In this document: piece after piece, positions 27,387-34,664 of the stretch
Numbering within the stretch: the first letter of the stretch is position 1
How the letters are laid out: every line of letters begins with the position of its first letter
Assembly: GCF_004136555.1 (NCBI RefSeq)
Contig: NZ_NOIT01000009.1
Span: 62,001-126,000 of the forward strand
Reading direction: 5' to 3'
Source of the DNA: Kocuria carniphila
GTDB taxonomy: Bacteria > Actinomycetota > Actinomycetes > Actinomycetales > Micrococcaceae
DNA: 64,000 nt
Notes under the pieces: model-generated
What the model was told of the DNA's origin: nothing
What the model saw: only the letters and a program-made list of their open reading frames with translations
Databases searched by the model: none
Translations under genes and position numbers: made by a program

Positions 27387-28777
27387 GCGTGGACTCCTTC
27401 GGTAGCTTTTTCGGACGTGGGTTCGGCGGTGGCCGCTGCGGGCGTCACGGTTTCGACGACGTCGCCCTCGCGGTTGATCCCGGTCGCGGCGGTCAGTGCC
27501 TGGTCCAGATCCCACAGGATGTCCGCGGGGTCCTCGAGACCCACGGAAATGCGAATCAGGTCTTCCCTCACGCCGCCGGATTCCAGCTGCTCGGAGGTGA
27601 GCTGCTGGTGGGTGGTGGACGCCGGGTGCAGCACCAGGGTGCGGGCGTCACCAATGTTGGCCAGGTGCGAGGCCAGCTGCAGGTTCTCGATGAACCGGCC
27701 GCCCACTTCGCGGCCGCTGAGCTGATCGGTGCCGGCTACACCGAAGGCGAACACGGAACCGATGCCCTGGGGCAAGTACTTCTGGGCGCGTTCGTGGTGC
27801 GGGTGATCTTCGAGACCCGCGTAGTTCACGTAGCCGATGCGCGGATCGGTGGCCAGCCACTGCACGACCTCTTGGGCATTTGCGACGTGGGCGTCCATGC
27901 GCTGGGGGAGGGTTTCCACTCCCTGCAGCAGGTTCCACGCGGCCTGCGGGGTCAGCGATGGACCGATGTCGCGCAGCTGCTCGGAACGCAGCTTGGTCAG
28001 GAAGCCGTACTCACCGAAGTTCCCCCACCACGTCACGTTGTTGTACGAGGGGACCGGTTCGGTCATGGCCGGGAACTTGCCGTTGCCCCAGTTGAAACGA
28101 CCGGACTCGACCACCACACCGCCCAGGGTGTTGCCGTGGCCGCCCAGGAATTTGGTGATCGAGTGGATCACGATGTCCGCGCCGTGCTCGAACGGACGGC
28201 ACAGGTACGGGGTGTTGAGTGTGGCATCCACGATCAGCGGCAGGCCTGCCTCGTGGGCGACCTCCGCCAAGCCTTCCAAATCGGCGATCTCACCGGACGG
28301 GTTGGCCACGAGCTCGGTGTAAACGGCCTTGGTGTTCTCGGTGATGGCCGCCTTGTAGTCGGCTGGATCGGTGCCGGGAACAAAGGTGGTCTCCACACCG
28401 AAGCGCCGCAGGGTCACGTCCAACTGCGTGACCGTTCCGCCGTAGAGCTGGGAGGAAGCCACCACGTGATCGCCCTGTCCGCACAGCGCGGCAAAGGTGA
28501 TGAACTCGGCAGCCATACCGGAGGCCGTTGCTACCGCGCCGATACCGCCCTCGAGGGACGCAATCCGTTCCTCCAGCGCAGCCACGGTGGGGTTGCCGAT
28601 GCGCGAGTAGATGTTGCCGTACTTCTGCAGCGCGAAGAGGTTAGCGGCGTCGTCGGCGTCTTTGAAGACGAACGAACTGGTCTGGTAGATCGGGACGGAA
28701 CGGGCGCCGTGCTCGGCGTCCGGGGTGCCGCCTGCGTGCAGTGCACGGGTGCGGAAACCGAACTGGTGCTCGGCCAT
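27383..28777 (-). CDS. metY: O-acetylhomoserine sulfhydrylase
   Basis: 464 residues; ATG at 28777 with AAGGAGGAG upstream. The Cys/Met-metabolism PLP enzyme pattern is complete: FGFRTRALHAGGTPD start, YSRIGNPTVAALEERIASLEGG, SQLYGGT, and the PLP-lysine in HSITKFLGGHGNTLGG. The length of 464 with the extra GRFNWGNGKFPAMTEP insertion favours MetY over MetB or MetC. It makes homocysteine from O-acetylhomoserine and sulfide. Expression is probably controlled by the SAM riboswitch at 28842-28933. The CoA-binding protein gene overlaps its 3' end. Confidence 0.9.
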   Translation of the reverse strand: MAEHQFGFRTRALHAGGTPDAEHGARSVPIYQTSSFVFKDADDAANLFALQKYGNIYSRIGNPTVAALEERIASLEGGIGAVATASGMAAEFITFAALCGQGDHVVASSQLYGGTVTQLDVTLRRFGVETTFVPGTDPADYKAAITENTKAVYTELVANPSGEIADLEGLAEVAHEAGLPLIVDATLNTPYLCRPFEHGADIVIHSITKFLGGHGNTLGGVVVESGRFNWGNGKFPAMTEPVPSYNNVTWWGNFGEYGFLTKLRSEQLRDIGPSLTPQAAWNLLQGVETLPQRMDAHVANAQEVVQWLATDPRIGYVNYAGLEDHPHHERAQKYLPQGIGSVFAFGVAGTDQLSGREVGGRFIENLQLASHLANIGDARTLVLHPASTTHQQLTSEQLESGGVREDLIRISVGLEDPADILWDLDQALTAATGINREGDVVETVTPAAATAEPTSEKATEGVHA

Positions 28778-28841
28778 AGGGCTCCTCCTTGTCGGCCGCG
28801 TACAGCTCCCGTCCGAACACTGCCCGGGGCCGCGCAGCACT

Positions 28842-28933
28842 CCATCGGTCCTGGCGGTAGCACCGTGCAGTAGGCCGATCGCTGCGGGTTGCTGCGGCGT
28901 CGTCGATCCAGGTCTCTCGGCCGCTCGGGATGG
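28842..28933 (-). ncRNA. SAM-I-clan riboswitch upstream of metY
   Basis: Read on the minus strand, the closing helix P1 is CCATC (complement of 28929-28933) with GATGG (complement of 28842-28846). Inside are GCGGCCGAGAGACCTGG, CGCAGCAACC and GGTGCTACCGCCAGG, the S-box core. CCTGG in the P2 loop can pair with the 3' CCAGG, as in the known SAM-I pseudoknot. A P4 hairpin is missing, so it may belong to the SAM-I/IV variant. About 64 bases separate it from the metY ATG and would hold the expression platform. The function matches metY. Confidence 0.8.
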
Positions 28934-29048
28934 TGAGTCCATTGTGTCGCGTGGGTGTCGACGTTCACAAACCGGGGCCCGCCGGTGACCACGGTGCGAG
29001 ACGGCCGTCGACGCCGCCGCGCGGGACCTCCCGCGCGTCCGCGGTGAA

Positions 29049-29744
29049 TTAGGCGTACTTCCCCGGGTTCATCCGGCGGAGATTTTCTCGAGCGACTTCC
29101 GTGAGGTTCTCGAGGGGGAGGCCGGCGGGGCAGACCTCCATGCAATCGCCCAAAAGGGAGCAGGGGCCGAACTCGTGCTCGGCGGCGTCGAGCACCTTGC
29201 TCGAGCGTTCGTTCCGTTCCTCCGGAGTCTTGGCGAGCGGCGGGAGTTCCTTGAGCAGCGTGCCCACGTACAACTGGCCGGAACCGTTGGGGCAAGCCGC
29301 CACGCATGCGCCACAGCTGATGCAGCCGGCGTTGCCCAGGGCCTTGAGTGCCACCGGGAACTTGGCCTCCTTGGCCACCCGCCGCAGAGCCTTCTTGTCC
29401 ACGGACAGATCTTTCTTGACCGGGAACGAGCCCGCGCGCATGGGTTCGATGAAGATCTCGTCCCCATCGCGGTAGGCCCGCAGTGACTGCGTGCATGATG
29501 CCTGGTTCTTGTCCGGGCCGTGGGGCACGCCGTCCACGGTCACGCCGCACTTGCCGCAGATGCCTTCCCGGCAGCCATCGTCAAAGCTGACGGGGTCATC
29601 GCCCTGGCGAGTGAGGGTTTCGTTGACCGCGTCGAGTAGGTCCAGAATGCTCATGTCTTCGCGAGCCTCGACCGGGCTCACGGCCACGAACGTGCCCTGA
29701 TCCTCGGCGGAAGCCTGCCGCCACACGTGCACTGTCAGCAGCAT
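29049..29744 (-). CDS. sdhB: Succinate dehydrogenase/fumarate reductase iron-sulfur subunit
   Basis: 231 residues. Cys58, 63, 66 and 84 (CREGICGKC and ASC) bind the [2Fe-2S] cluster. CISCGACVAACP and CSLLGDCMEVCP carry the [4Fe-4S] and [3Fe-4S] ligands. It carries electrons from a flavoprotein to the haem/quinone subunit. The ATG at 29744 shares one base with the sdhC stop (TGATG). No flavoprotein gene lies between or beside the two, although sdhA normally sits between sdhC and sdhB in this b558-type operon. At 231 residues it is slightly shorter than usual relatives (about 245-250). Confidence 0.88.
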   Translation of the reverse strand: MLLTVHVWRQASAEDQGTFVAVSPVEAREDMSILDLLDAVNETLTRQGDDPVSFDDGCREGICGKCGVTVDGVPHGPDKNQASCTQSLRAYRDGDEIFIEPMRAGSFPVKKDLSVDKKALRRVAKEAKFPVALKALGNAGCISCGACVAACPNGSGQLYVGTLLKELPPLAKTPEERNERSSKVLDAAEHEFGPCSLLGDCMEVCPAGLPLENLTEVARENLRRMNPGKYA

Positions 29745-30547
29745 CAGCGCACCACCTTGGCCTGTACGGCCACGGGGATGGTGACGTTTCCGAGAGCCAC
29801 AGTGGCACCCACCAGCTTGGCCATGGCCTCGATCAATTGGGCGCGCTGTTCGGTCGTCGTGAAGCCTGCGTCCATGGCGGCCGTGCGCACGCCGTGAATC
29901 ATGTGGCCCGCCAAGGCAGCCATGGATGCGGTGTAGAAGAACGCGACGCTCGGGCGGGACAGGCTTGCCACCAGATTGCCGTAGGCGTCCCCGTGGCGAT
30001 GCTTCACTGACGCCGCCGGACGCGCCCCCACCGTCAGGTCCGCCACGTGGTAGGCCGTAAACAGGCCGAGCACCACGCCCGTGGAGCGCATGGAGCGGGC
30101 AATGATCTGGGGGACCGAGCGACGTCGGCCGCGAGGGCGCCTGCGCTGCTTGCCCGTGAGTTGGAGCTTGAGGTCTTGAACCGTGCTCTGGACCGTGTGG
30201 CGCTCGGCGCGCATGGCTCGCAGTGTGAGCTCGGTGCCGGCCATGATGTGGCTCGTGGCGCTTGCGAGCAGTCCCACTCGAACCACCCACAACACCGAAT
30301 TGCGCGGCAGCACCGGTGCACCGATCATGCGGAGGAATTCCGCGTACTCGTTGAAGTGCTTCCGGCCCAGGTAGACCTGCATGTTCCCGGCCATGTGCCC
30401 CGCGGTGAACAGGCTCAAGATGGTTCCGGAGGCGGCCATCGCGAGTTTGAGCTCGGCGTTGGTGGCGTCCTTGAACATCACTTCCCACGCGCTGGGCTTG
30501 GGAGTGGAGTCGGGGGTAACCGTCGGGGGCTGAGCGGCGGGATTCAT
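29744..30547 (-). CDS. sdhC: Succinate dehydrogenase cytochrome b558 subunit
   Basis: 267 residues; ATG 30547 (GTG 30550 is an alternative) with AGGA ten bases before it. Five membrane segments carry the haem-ligand histidines: TAGHMAGNMQVYLGRK, TSHIMAGTELTLRA, AYHVADLTVG and AGHMIHGVRTAAMDAGF, the pattern of di-haem b558 SdhC. A basic 24-residue insert (GKQRRRPRGRRR) stands between segments two and three. It reduces menaquinone (or takes electrons from it) in the membrane. The reading frame is intact to the end, so the lack of a flavoprotein gene is not due to decay of this gene. Confidence 0.85.
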   Translation of the reverse strand: MNPAAQPPTVTPDSTPKPSAWEVMFKDATNAELKLAMAASGTILSLFTAGHMAGNMQVYLGRKHFNEYAEFLRMIGAPVLPRNSVLWVVRVGLLASATSHIMAGTELTLRAMRAERHTVQSTVQDLKLQLTGKQRRRPRGRRRSVPQIIARSMRSTGVVLGLFTAYHVADLTVGARPAASVKHRHGDAYGNLVASLSRPSVAFFYTASMAALAGHMIHGVRTAAMDAGFTTTEQRAQLIEAMAKLVGATVALGNVTIPVAVQAKVVR

Positions 30548-30725
30548 CACTGAATCATCCTAAGAGTTCTGCGCGCAAGTATCAGTACGAGCGCCCCGGG
30601 AAGTAACGAACAACTCAATCCCCCTGGTGCGGGGGCGGATTTCCAACGCTCGGGGGAGTTGTCGAACGTTGCCTAGCCGTAGCCTGGAAGATCAGGAGCA
30701 ACCAGGTGATGACTAGGAGCGCTGG

Positions 30726-31283
30726 ATGACTGATTCAGGTGACGACCCGCGGCAAAGCACTCGCGGCCATGCCCAGGACCCCGGCGGCGATCAACCCCTC
30801 ACGACCTTCAGCGAGCGGCCTCAACCGAACTTTGCGCTGGATCCGTTCCACAAGGTGCTCCTTGCGGTCAGCATGATCGCGGCCGTGGCGCTGCCGGTGT
30901 ACTTCTTCCTGCGGTCCTTCGGAGCCCAGGGCGACTTCGCCCTCCATTACGACTTCACCGGCGACGTGACCCGCGAAGGATCTCTCCAGGAAGCCGCCGT
31001 CATCCTCGTACTGCTGAGTCTGCTGACGATCGGTTGCGGAGTGCTGACGCGATACCCGCGGATCTTCAACTTCCCTGTGACCCTCACCCGGGAGAACGTG
31101 CAGCGCCAGTACAAGAACGCCGTCCAGATGCTGGTGTGGATCGTGGCCGGCATGGCGGCCATTTTGGCCATCATGGTGGGCGGCTGGCTCGGGATCCTCA
31201 GCGTGGACCTGATGTGGTTACCGCTCGCGGCCATGGGGATCGTCCTGATCGTGTTCATCCGGAGGATGATCTTGCTCCGCTGA
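30726..31283 (+). CDS. DUF1648-like membrane protein
   Basis: 185 residues; ATG with AGGAG six bases upstream. A polar 40-residue N-terminus is followed by four hydrophobic segments. The first loop, LRSFGAQGDFALHYDFTGDVTREGS, resembles the extracytoplasmic DUF1648 motif (sequence of the type 'HF...G.v...gs'), also found in SdpI-like proteins. The function is unknown. It diverges from sdhC and is followed by a hairpin shared with the convergent acs gene. Confidence 0.6.
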   Translation: MTDSGDDPRQSTRGHAQDPGGDQPLTTFSERPQPNFALDPFHKVLLAVSMIAAVALPVYFFLRSFGAQGDFALHYDFTGDVTREGSLQEAAVILVLLSLLTIGCGVLTRYPRIFNFPVTLTRENVQRQYKNAVQMLVWIVAGMAAILAIMVGGWLGILSVDLMWLPLAAMGIVLIVFIRRMILLR

Positions 31284-31286
31284 AAT

Positions 31287-31318
31287 CGTCGGGCCGGTTC
31301 AACCCCTCCGGCCCGACG
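31287..31318. terminator. Terminator between DUF1648 gene and acs
   Basis: CGTCGGGCCGG (31287-31297) pairs with CCGGCCCGACG (31308-31318) around a ten-base loop. The 3' arm runs directly into a copy of the dispersed word (GACGACGCCGC, 31315-31325). Confidence 0.75.
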
Positions 31319-31353
31319 ACGCCGCTCAGCGCTTTTCCTTGCTCAGCCCACGT

Positions 31354-33492
31354 TTATTCGCGCGTCGCCAGGACCTCGGCGATCGCGTCAAGCGCTTCCT
31401 CATTCTGCAAGGAGGAGCGGTCGCCCAAGGTCTGCCCCTCGTAGAGCTGGGTCAAGAGGCGACGAGTAATCTTACCCGAACGAGTCTTGGGCAGATCCGG
31501 CACGGCGATGACCTCGCGGGGTTTGGCGATCGGGCCGATTTCCTGCGCCACATGGGCGCGGAGTTCTTCTCGAACCTCATCCGCGGACAGAGACTGCGCG
31601 TCCGCCGTGAGCACCACGTAGGCCAGAACGGCGTGTCCGGTGACGGGATCCTTGATGGGGGTCGCGCCGGCCTCGACCACGTGCGGATGGGTCACCAGGG
31701 CGGACTCGATCTCAATGGTCGACAGTCGGTGCCCGGACACATTGATCACATCGTCCACGCGGCCCAGGATGTACAGGTCCCCTTCATCGTCGGTGCGAGC
31801 GCCGTCCCCGGCGAGGAACCAGCCGCGTTCGCCGTAGGCCGCCCAGTACGAGGACAGGTAGCGCTGCGGATCGCCCCACACCGTGCGGGCCATGGACGGG
31901 CCGATCTTGTCGACCACGGCGAAGCCCTGCAGGTTGGGACCCACTTCCTCACCGGACTCGTCGAGCACGCGCACCGAGATACCCGGGACGGCGCGCGTAG
32001 CACTTCCGGGCTTCAGGGAGGTGTGCGGAGCGGCGTCGTCGAACGTGCCGGGCGGTGCGAATTGCGGGTCGTGCGGACGCGGCGAGGCCACGCACGAGCC
32101 CGTCTCGGACTGCCACCAGGTGTCCACGAACGGGACCTCGTCGCGGCCGACCTGCGCGCGCAGCCAACGCCACGCCTCGGGGTTGATGGACTCGCCCACA
32201 GACCCGAGCAGACGGATGGACGAGAGGTTGTAGACCTGCGGCAAGCCCTTGGGGAAGGCGCCCATGAGTGAGCGGATCAGCGTGGGCGCGGTGTAGTAAT
32301 TGGTCACGCCGTAGCGTTCGATGACCTCGAAATGACGCCCATAATCCGGGGTGTTCGGCGTGCCCTCGTAGATCACTTCGGACACGCCGTTGGCCAGCGG
32401 GCCGTAGATCTCATAGGTGTGCGCGGTGACCCACGCGAGGTCGGCGGTGCACCAGTGAACGGTCGAATCCACCTTGGCCGGGTCGTTCACCGCGGAGAGC
32501 TCGTCCGGCCGCAGCACGCCGTTGGCATCGGGCACATCCGGGAGTAGATCGAACATCAGGGCGTGCGTGTACGCGGTCTGCACCAGGTACCCGCCCATCG
32601 TGTGCACCAGGCCCTTGGGCTTACCCGTGGTGCCGGAGGTGTAGATGATGAACAGGGGTGTCTCCGCGTCGAAGGCCTCTGGCACGTGCACGTCCGAGAC
32701 ATCCGCGGTCAGTTCGTGCCACCACACATCGCGGCCGCGAGTCCACGGCACGGTGTCCTCCTGCTTGGAACGCAGCCCGCGGGTTCCGCGCGGCAGATCC
32801 ATGCGGCCGGGTCGCGAGGTGCGGCGCACCACGATCACGTGCTCGATGTCATTCTTGCCGCTGCACGCCTGGTCCGCGTTGGTCTTCACGGGGACGACGG
32901 CGCCGCGCCGGTTCTGCCCGTCTGTGGTCACCAGCACCTTGGCGCCGGTGTCCTCCACGCGGAACTTGAGGGCCTCGGCGGAGAAGCCTCCGAACACGAG
33001 GGAGTGGATCGCGCCGATGCGCGCGCACGCGAGCGTGATGATGACCGTCTCCGGAATCACCGGGAGGTAGATGACCACGCGGTCACCCTTCTCCACACCG
33101 AGTTTCAGCAGCGCGTTGGCGGCCTTGGAAACCTCACGTTGAAGATCGGCGTAGGTATAGACCAGGCGATCCCCGGGTTCACCCTCGAAGTACAGGGCCA
33201 CGTGGTTGCCGCAGCCGGCCTCCACATGGCGGTCCACGCAGTTATAGGAGACGTTGAGCTTGCCGCCCTCGAACCATGCGATCTCCGGCACGGAGAGGAT
33301 GTCATTGCCGTCATCGTCCGTGCCGATCTTCTGTGGCTTGTCGAAACGGTGAGTCGTGTGCCACGGCTCCGCCCAGTCCAGACGGGTCGCCTGCTTGGCC
33401 CAGAACTCCTCGCGCGCCTCATCCGAGATCAGCGCGGGATTGGGCGTGGGCGAGTAAGGGTCTGAGAAGGAAGTAATCTCGATCAACTCCAT
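31354..33492 (-). CDS. acs: Acetyl-CoA synthetase (AMP-forming)
   Basis: 712 residues. YTSGTTGKPKGLVHTMGG is the AMP-binding P-loop, TTDGQNRRGAVVPVKTNAD and DTWWQSETGS are Acs signatures, WFLAGDGA and GRVDDVINVSGHRLSTIEIE form the hinge, and TRSGKITRRLL carries the catalytic, acetylation-prone lysine. An 18-residue insert (HDPQFAPPGTFDDAAPH region) follows the WWQSETGS motif. It activates acetate to acetyl-CoA. The ATG at 33492 is the only start in this frame, with an in-frame TAA five codons upstream. The ATG and the AGGAG before it lie inside a SAM riboswitch aptamer, so translation is likely SAM-controlled. Confidence 0.92.
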   Translation of the reverse strand: MELIEITSFSDPYSPTPNPALISDEAREEFWAKQATRLDWAEPWHTTHRFDKPQKIGTDDDGNDILSVPEIAWFEGGKLNVSYNCVDRHVEAGCGNHVALYFEGEPGDRLVYTYADLQREVSKAANALLKLGVEKGDRVVIYLPVIPETVIITLACARIGAIHSLVFGGFSAEALKFRVEDTGAKVLVTTDGQNRRGAVVPVKTNADQACSGKNDIEHVIVVRRTSRPGRMDLPRGTRGLRSKQEDTVPWTRGRDVWWHELTADVSDVHVPEAFDAETPLFIIYTSGTTGKPKGLVHTMGGYLVQTAYTHALMFDLLPDVPDANGVLRPDELSAVNDPAKVDSTVHWCTADLAWVTAHTYEIYGPLANGVSEVIYEGTPNTPDYGRHFEVIERYGVTNYYTAPTLIRSLMGAFPKGLPQVYNLSSIRLLGSVGESINPEAWRWLRAQVGRDEVPFVDTWWQSETGSCVASPRPHDPQFAPPGTFDDAAPHTSLKPGSATRAVPGISVRVLDESGEEVGPNLQGFAVVDKIGPSMARTVWGDPQRYLSSYWAAYGERGWFLAGDGARTDDEGDLYILGRVDDVINVSGHRLSTIEIESALVTHPHVVEAGATPIKDPVTGHAVLAYVVLTADAQSLSADEVREELRAHVAQEIGPIAKPREVIAVPDLPKTRSGKITRRLLTQLYEGQTLGDRSSLQNEEALDAIAEVLATRE

Positions 33493-33577
33493 CGTCTCCT
33501 GGCATTAGCACCTTGCACCGCACGGGTACCGGTTGCTGCGACGTCAACGAGCCAGGTCTCTCGGCCGCTCCGGATGG
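33489..33577 (-). ncRNA. SAM-I-clan riboswitch overlapping the acs start codon
   Basis: On the minus strand P1 is CCATC (complement of 33573-33577) with GATGG (complement of 33489-33493), and that second strand contains the acs ATG (33492-33490). Inside are GCGGCCGAGAGACCTGG, CGCAGCAACC and AAGGTGCTAATGCCAGGAG. The P2-loop CCTGG can pair with CCAGG of the 3' part, as in the metY copy; the two aptamers are nearly identical outside P3. The Shine-Dalgarno AGGAG overlaps that pseudoknot strand. SAM binding should therefore hide both ribosome site and start codon without any separate expression platform. Confidence 0.78.
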
Positions 33578-33640
33578 GAACCGTTCCATTCAACGTCTCT
33601 GGGGGGTGCGCTCGCAAATTGAGTCCGCGAGCGGTGCCTG

Positions 33641-33786
33641 AACATTTTTGGCAGAGGTTCGCACGTCAGAGGCGGCAATGAACATTCCTGGCAGAGGTTC
33701 GCACGTCAAAGGAGACCATGGACATTTTTGGCAGGGGGTCGCACTAAACACCGGGGTCCGGGCGTGAACCTCTGCCCATAATGTCG
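33641..33786. repeat. Three 40-bp direct repeats plus an inverted copy
   Basis: Units beginning AACATTTTTGGCAGAGGTTC start at 33641, 33681 and 33721, exactly 40 bases apart and decaying in the third. GTGAACCTCTGCCCATAATG at 33765 is the same motif inverted (GACATTATGGGCAGAGGTTC). The array lies upstream of the acs riboswitch and has no coding potential that I trust. It could be a mobile-element remnant or protein-binding array. Confidence 0.75.
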
Positions 33787-33820
33787 ACGGCCCGTGGGGA
33801 ATGCCGGCCGCGCTCTCGAT

Positions 33821-33975
33821 TACAGGACCAGTGCGACTACGGAACCAGTGCGACTACGGAACCATCGCGCTTACGGAAACACTGCGCCTACGGAACCACC
33901 GCACCTACGGAAACACCGCGCTTACAGAACCACCGCACCTACAGAACCCGAGGGCCCTACAGAACCCGCGGGGCC
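33821..33975. repeat. 17-bp tandem repeat array, about nine units
   Basis: Seven 17-base units and two 18-base units follow the form TACGGAACCACCGCRCC: starts are at 33821, 33838, 33855, 33872, 33889, 33906, 33923, 33940 and 33958. AACCA and AACAC variants alternate. The last unit lies within the 3' end of the CoA-binding protein gene and encodes its final residues. Because 17 is not a multiple of three the array is not coding beyond that. Confidence 0.85.
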
Positions 33976-34376
33976 TCGATCAGCGGGCAGGTGTTCATGA
34001 CCACTTTCACCCCGGCGGCCTTCGCCCGTTCGGCAGCGGCCTGATCGGTCACACCCAGCTGCATCCACACCGCTCCGGCACCAATGTCGATCGCCTGATC
34101 CACCACTTCACCCACGCGGCTGGAGTTCACGAAACAGTCGACCACGTCCACGTGCCCCGGGATGTCCTCGAGCGATCGATAGCCCGTCTCGCCATGTACG
34201 TCCTCGCCCGCCAGATTGACCGGGATGATCTGCTGCCCGAACTCGTCACGGATCCGGCGGGACACCGCAAACGCGGGTCGCGTGCGGTTGGTGGACAGCC
34301 CAACAATGGCCCACCGCCCCGGGGTCGCGAGTAGCTCGCGAATCAGGTCCGGATCGTTGACGTGGCGATCACTCAT
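33957..34376 (-). CDS. CoA-binding domain protein, second copy
   Basis: 139 residues. WAIVGLSTNRTRPAFAVSRRI near residue 22, IPVNLAGEDVHGETGYRSLEDIP near residue 50 and GAVWMQLGVTDQAAAERAKAAG near residue 100 match the CoA-binding Rossmann domain and the paralogue next to metY. It ends MNTCPLIEAPRVL, with the last codons inside the 17-bp repeat array. The start ATG has no convincing Shine-Dalgarno sequence. It lies between the acs riboswitch region and the SAM-IV-controlled monooxygenase, divergent from the latter. The role is unknown. Confidence 0.78.
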   Translation of the reverse strand: MSDRHVNDPDLIRELLATPGRWAIVGLSTNRTRPAFAVSRRIRDEFGQQIIPVNLAGEDVHGETGYRSLEDIPGHVDVVDCFVNSSRVGEVVDQAIDIGAGAVWMQLGVTDQAAAERAKAAGVKVVMNTCPLIEAPRVL

Positions 34377-34465
34377 ATGACCATCGTCTCACTGTGAATC
34401 AGCTCGGTCATTATGTTTCACGAGCCGCCGGAGGGGCCACGGAAACGGTACAGTGGGGCGCAGAA

Positions 34466-34610
34466 CGATCATGAGTTCCGACGCACAGCCCTGGCTTGTC
34501 GGACGGCAACCCTCTCCCGTAGCGGGGTGCCCCAGGTGAGGATCGGGCCGCATGGCACACCGCATGTGGCAAGTACGGCGCCACACAAGCGCGCTGGACC
34601 CGCAGAGTAG
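34466..34610 (+). ncRNA. SAM-IV riboswitch upstream of the flavin monooxygenase
   Basis: The core runs from CGATC (34466-34470) to GATCG (34541-34545), which pair as P1. Between them GAGTTCCGACGC, AGCCCTGGCTTG, CGGCAACCCTC and GGGGTGCCCCAGGTGA follow the SAM-IV consensus closely, including the CGGCAACCC and GGGTGCCCC elements. Downstream sequence to about 34610 should hold the outer SAM-IV helices. A GGGTCGA/TCGACCC hairpin (34637-34652) stands right before the AAAGGGG ribosome site and may be the switch. The 3' boundary is approximate. Confidence 0.82.
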
Positions 34611-34664
34611 GCCGCCGCAGGTGGTGCACGGGGCGCGGGTCGAGTTCGACCCAAAGGGGCACAC

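Noticed and set aside
28531-28845. A possible Cys-Cys leader peptide (Met-Glu-Cys-Cys) starting inside the metY aptamer
   Set aside because: The frame continues for about 100 codons across metY in another phase instead of ending soon, which does not fit a cysteine attenuator.
29700-29790. A decayed sdhA between sdhC and sdhB
   Set aside because: The two genes share a base at their junction, leaving no room for a remnant, and neither the gaps on either side nor the frames show flavoprotein motifs.
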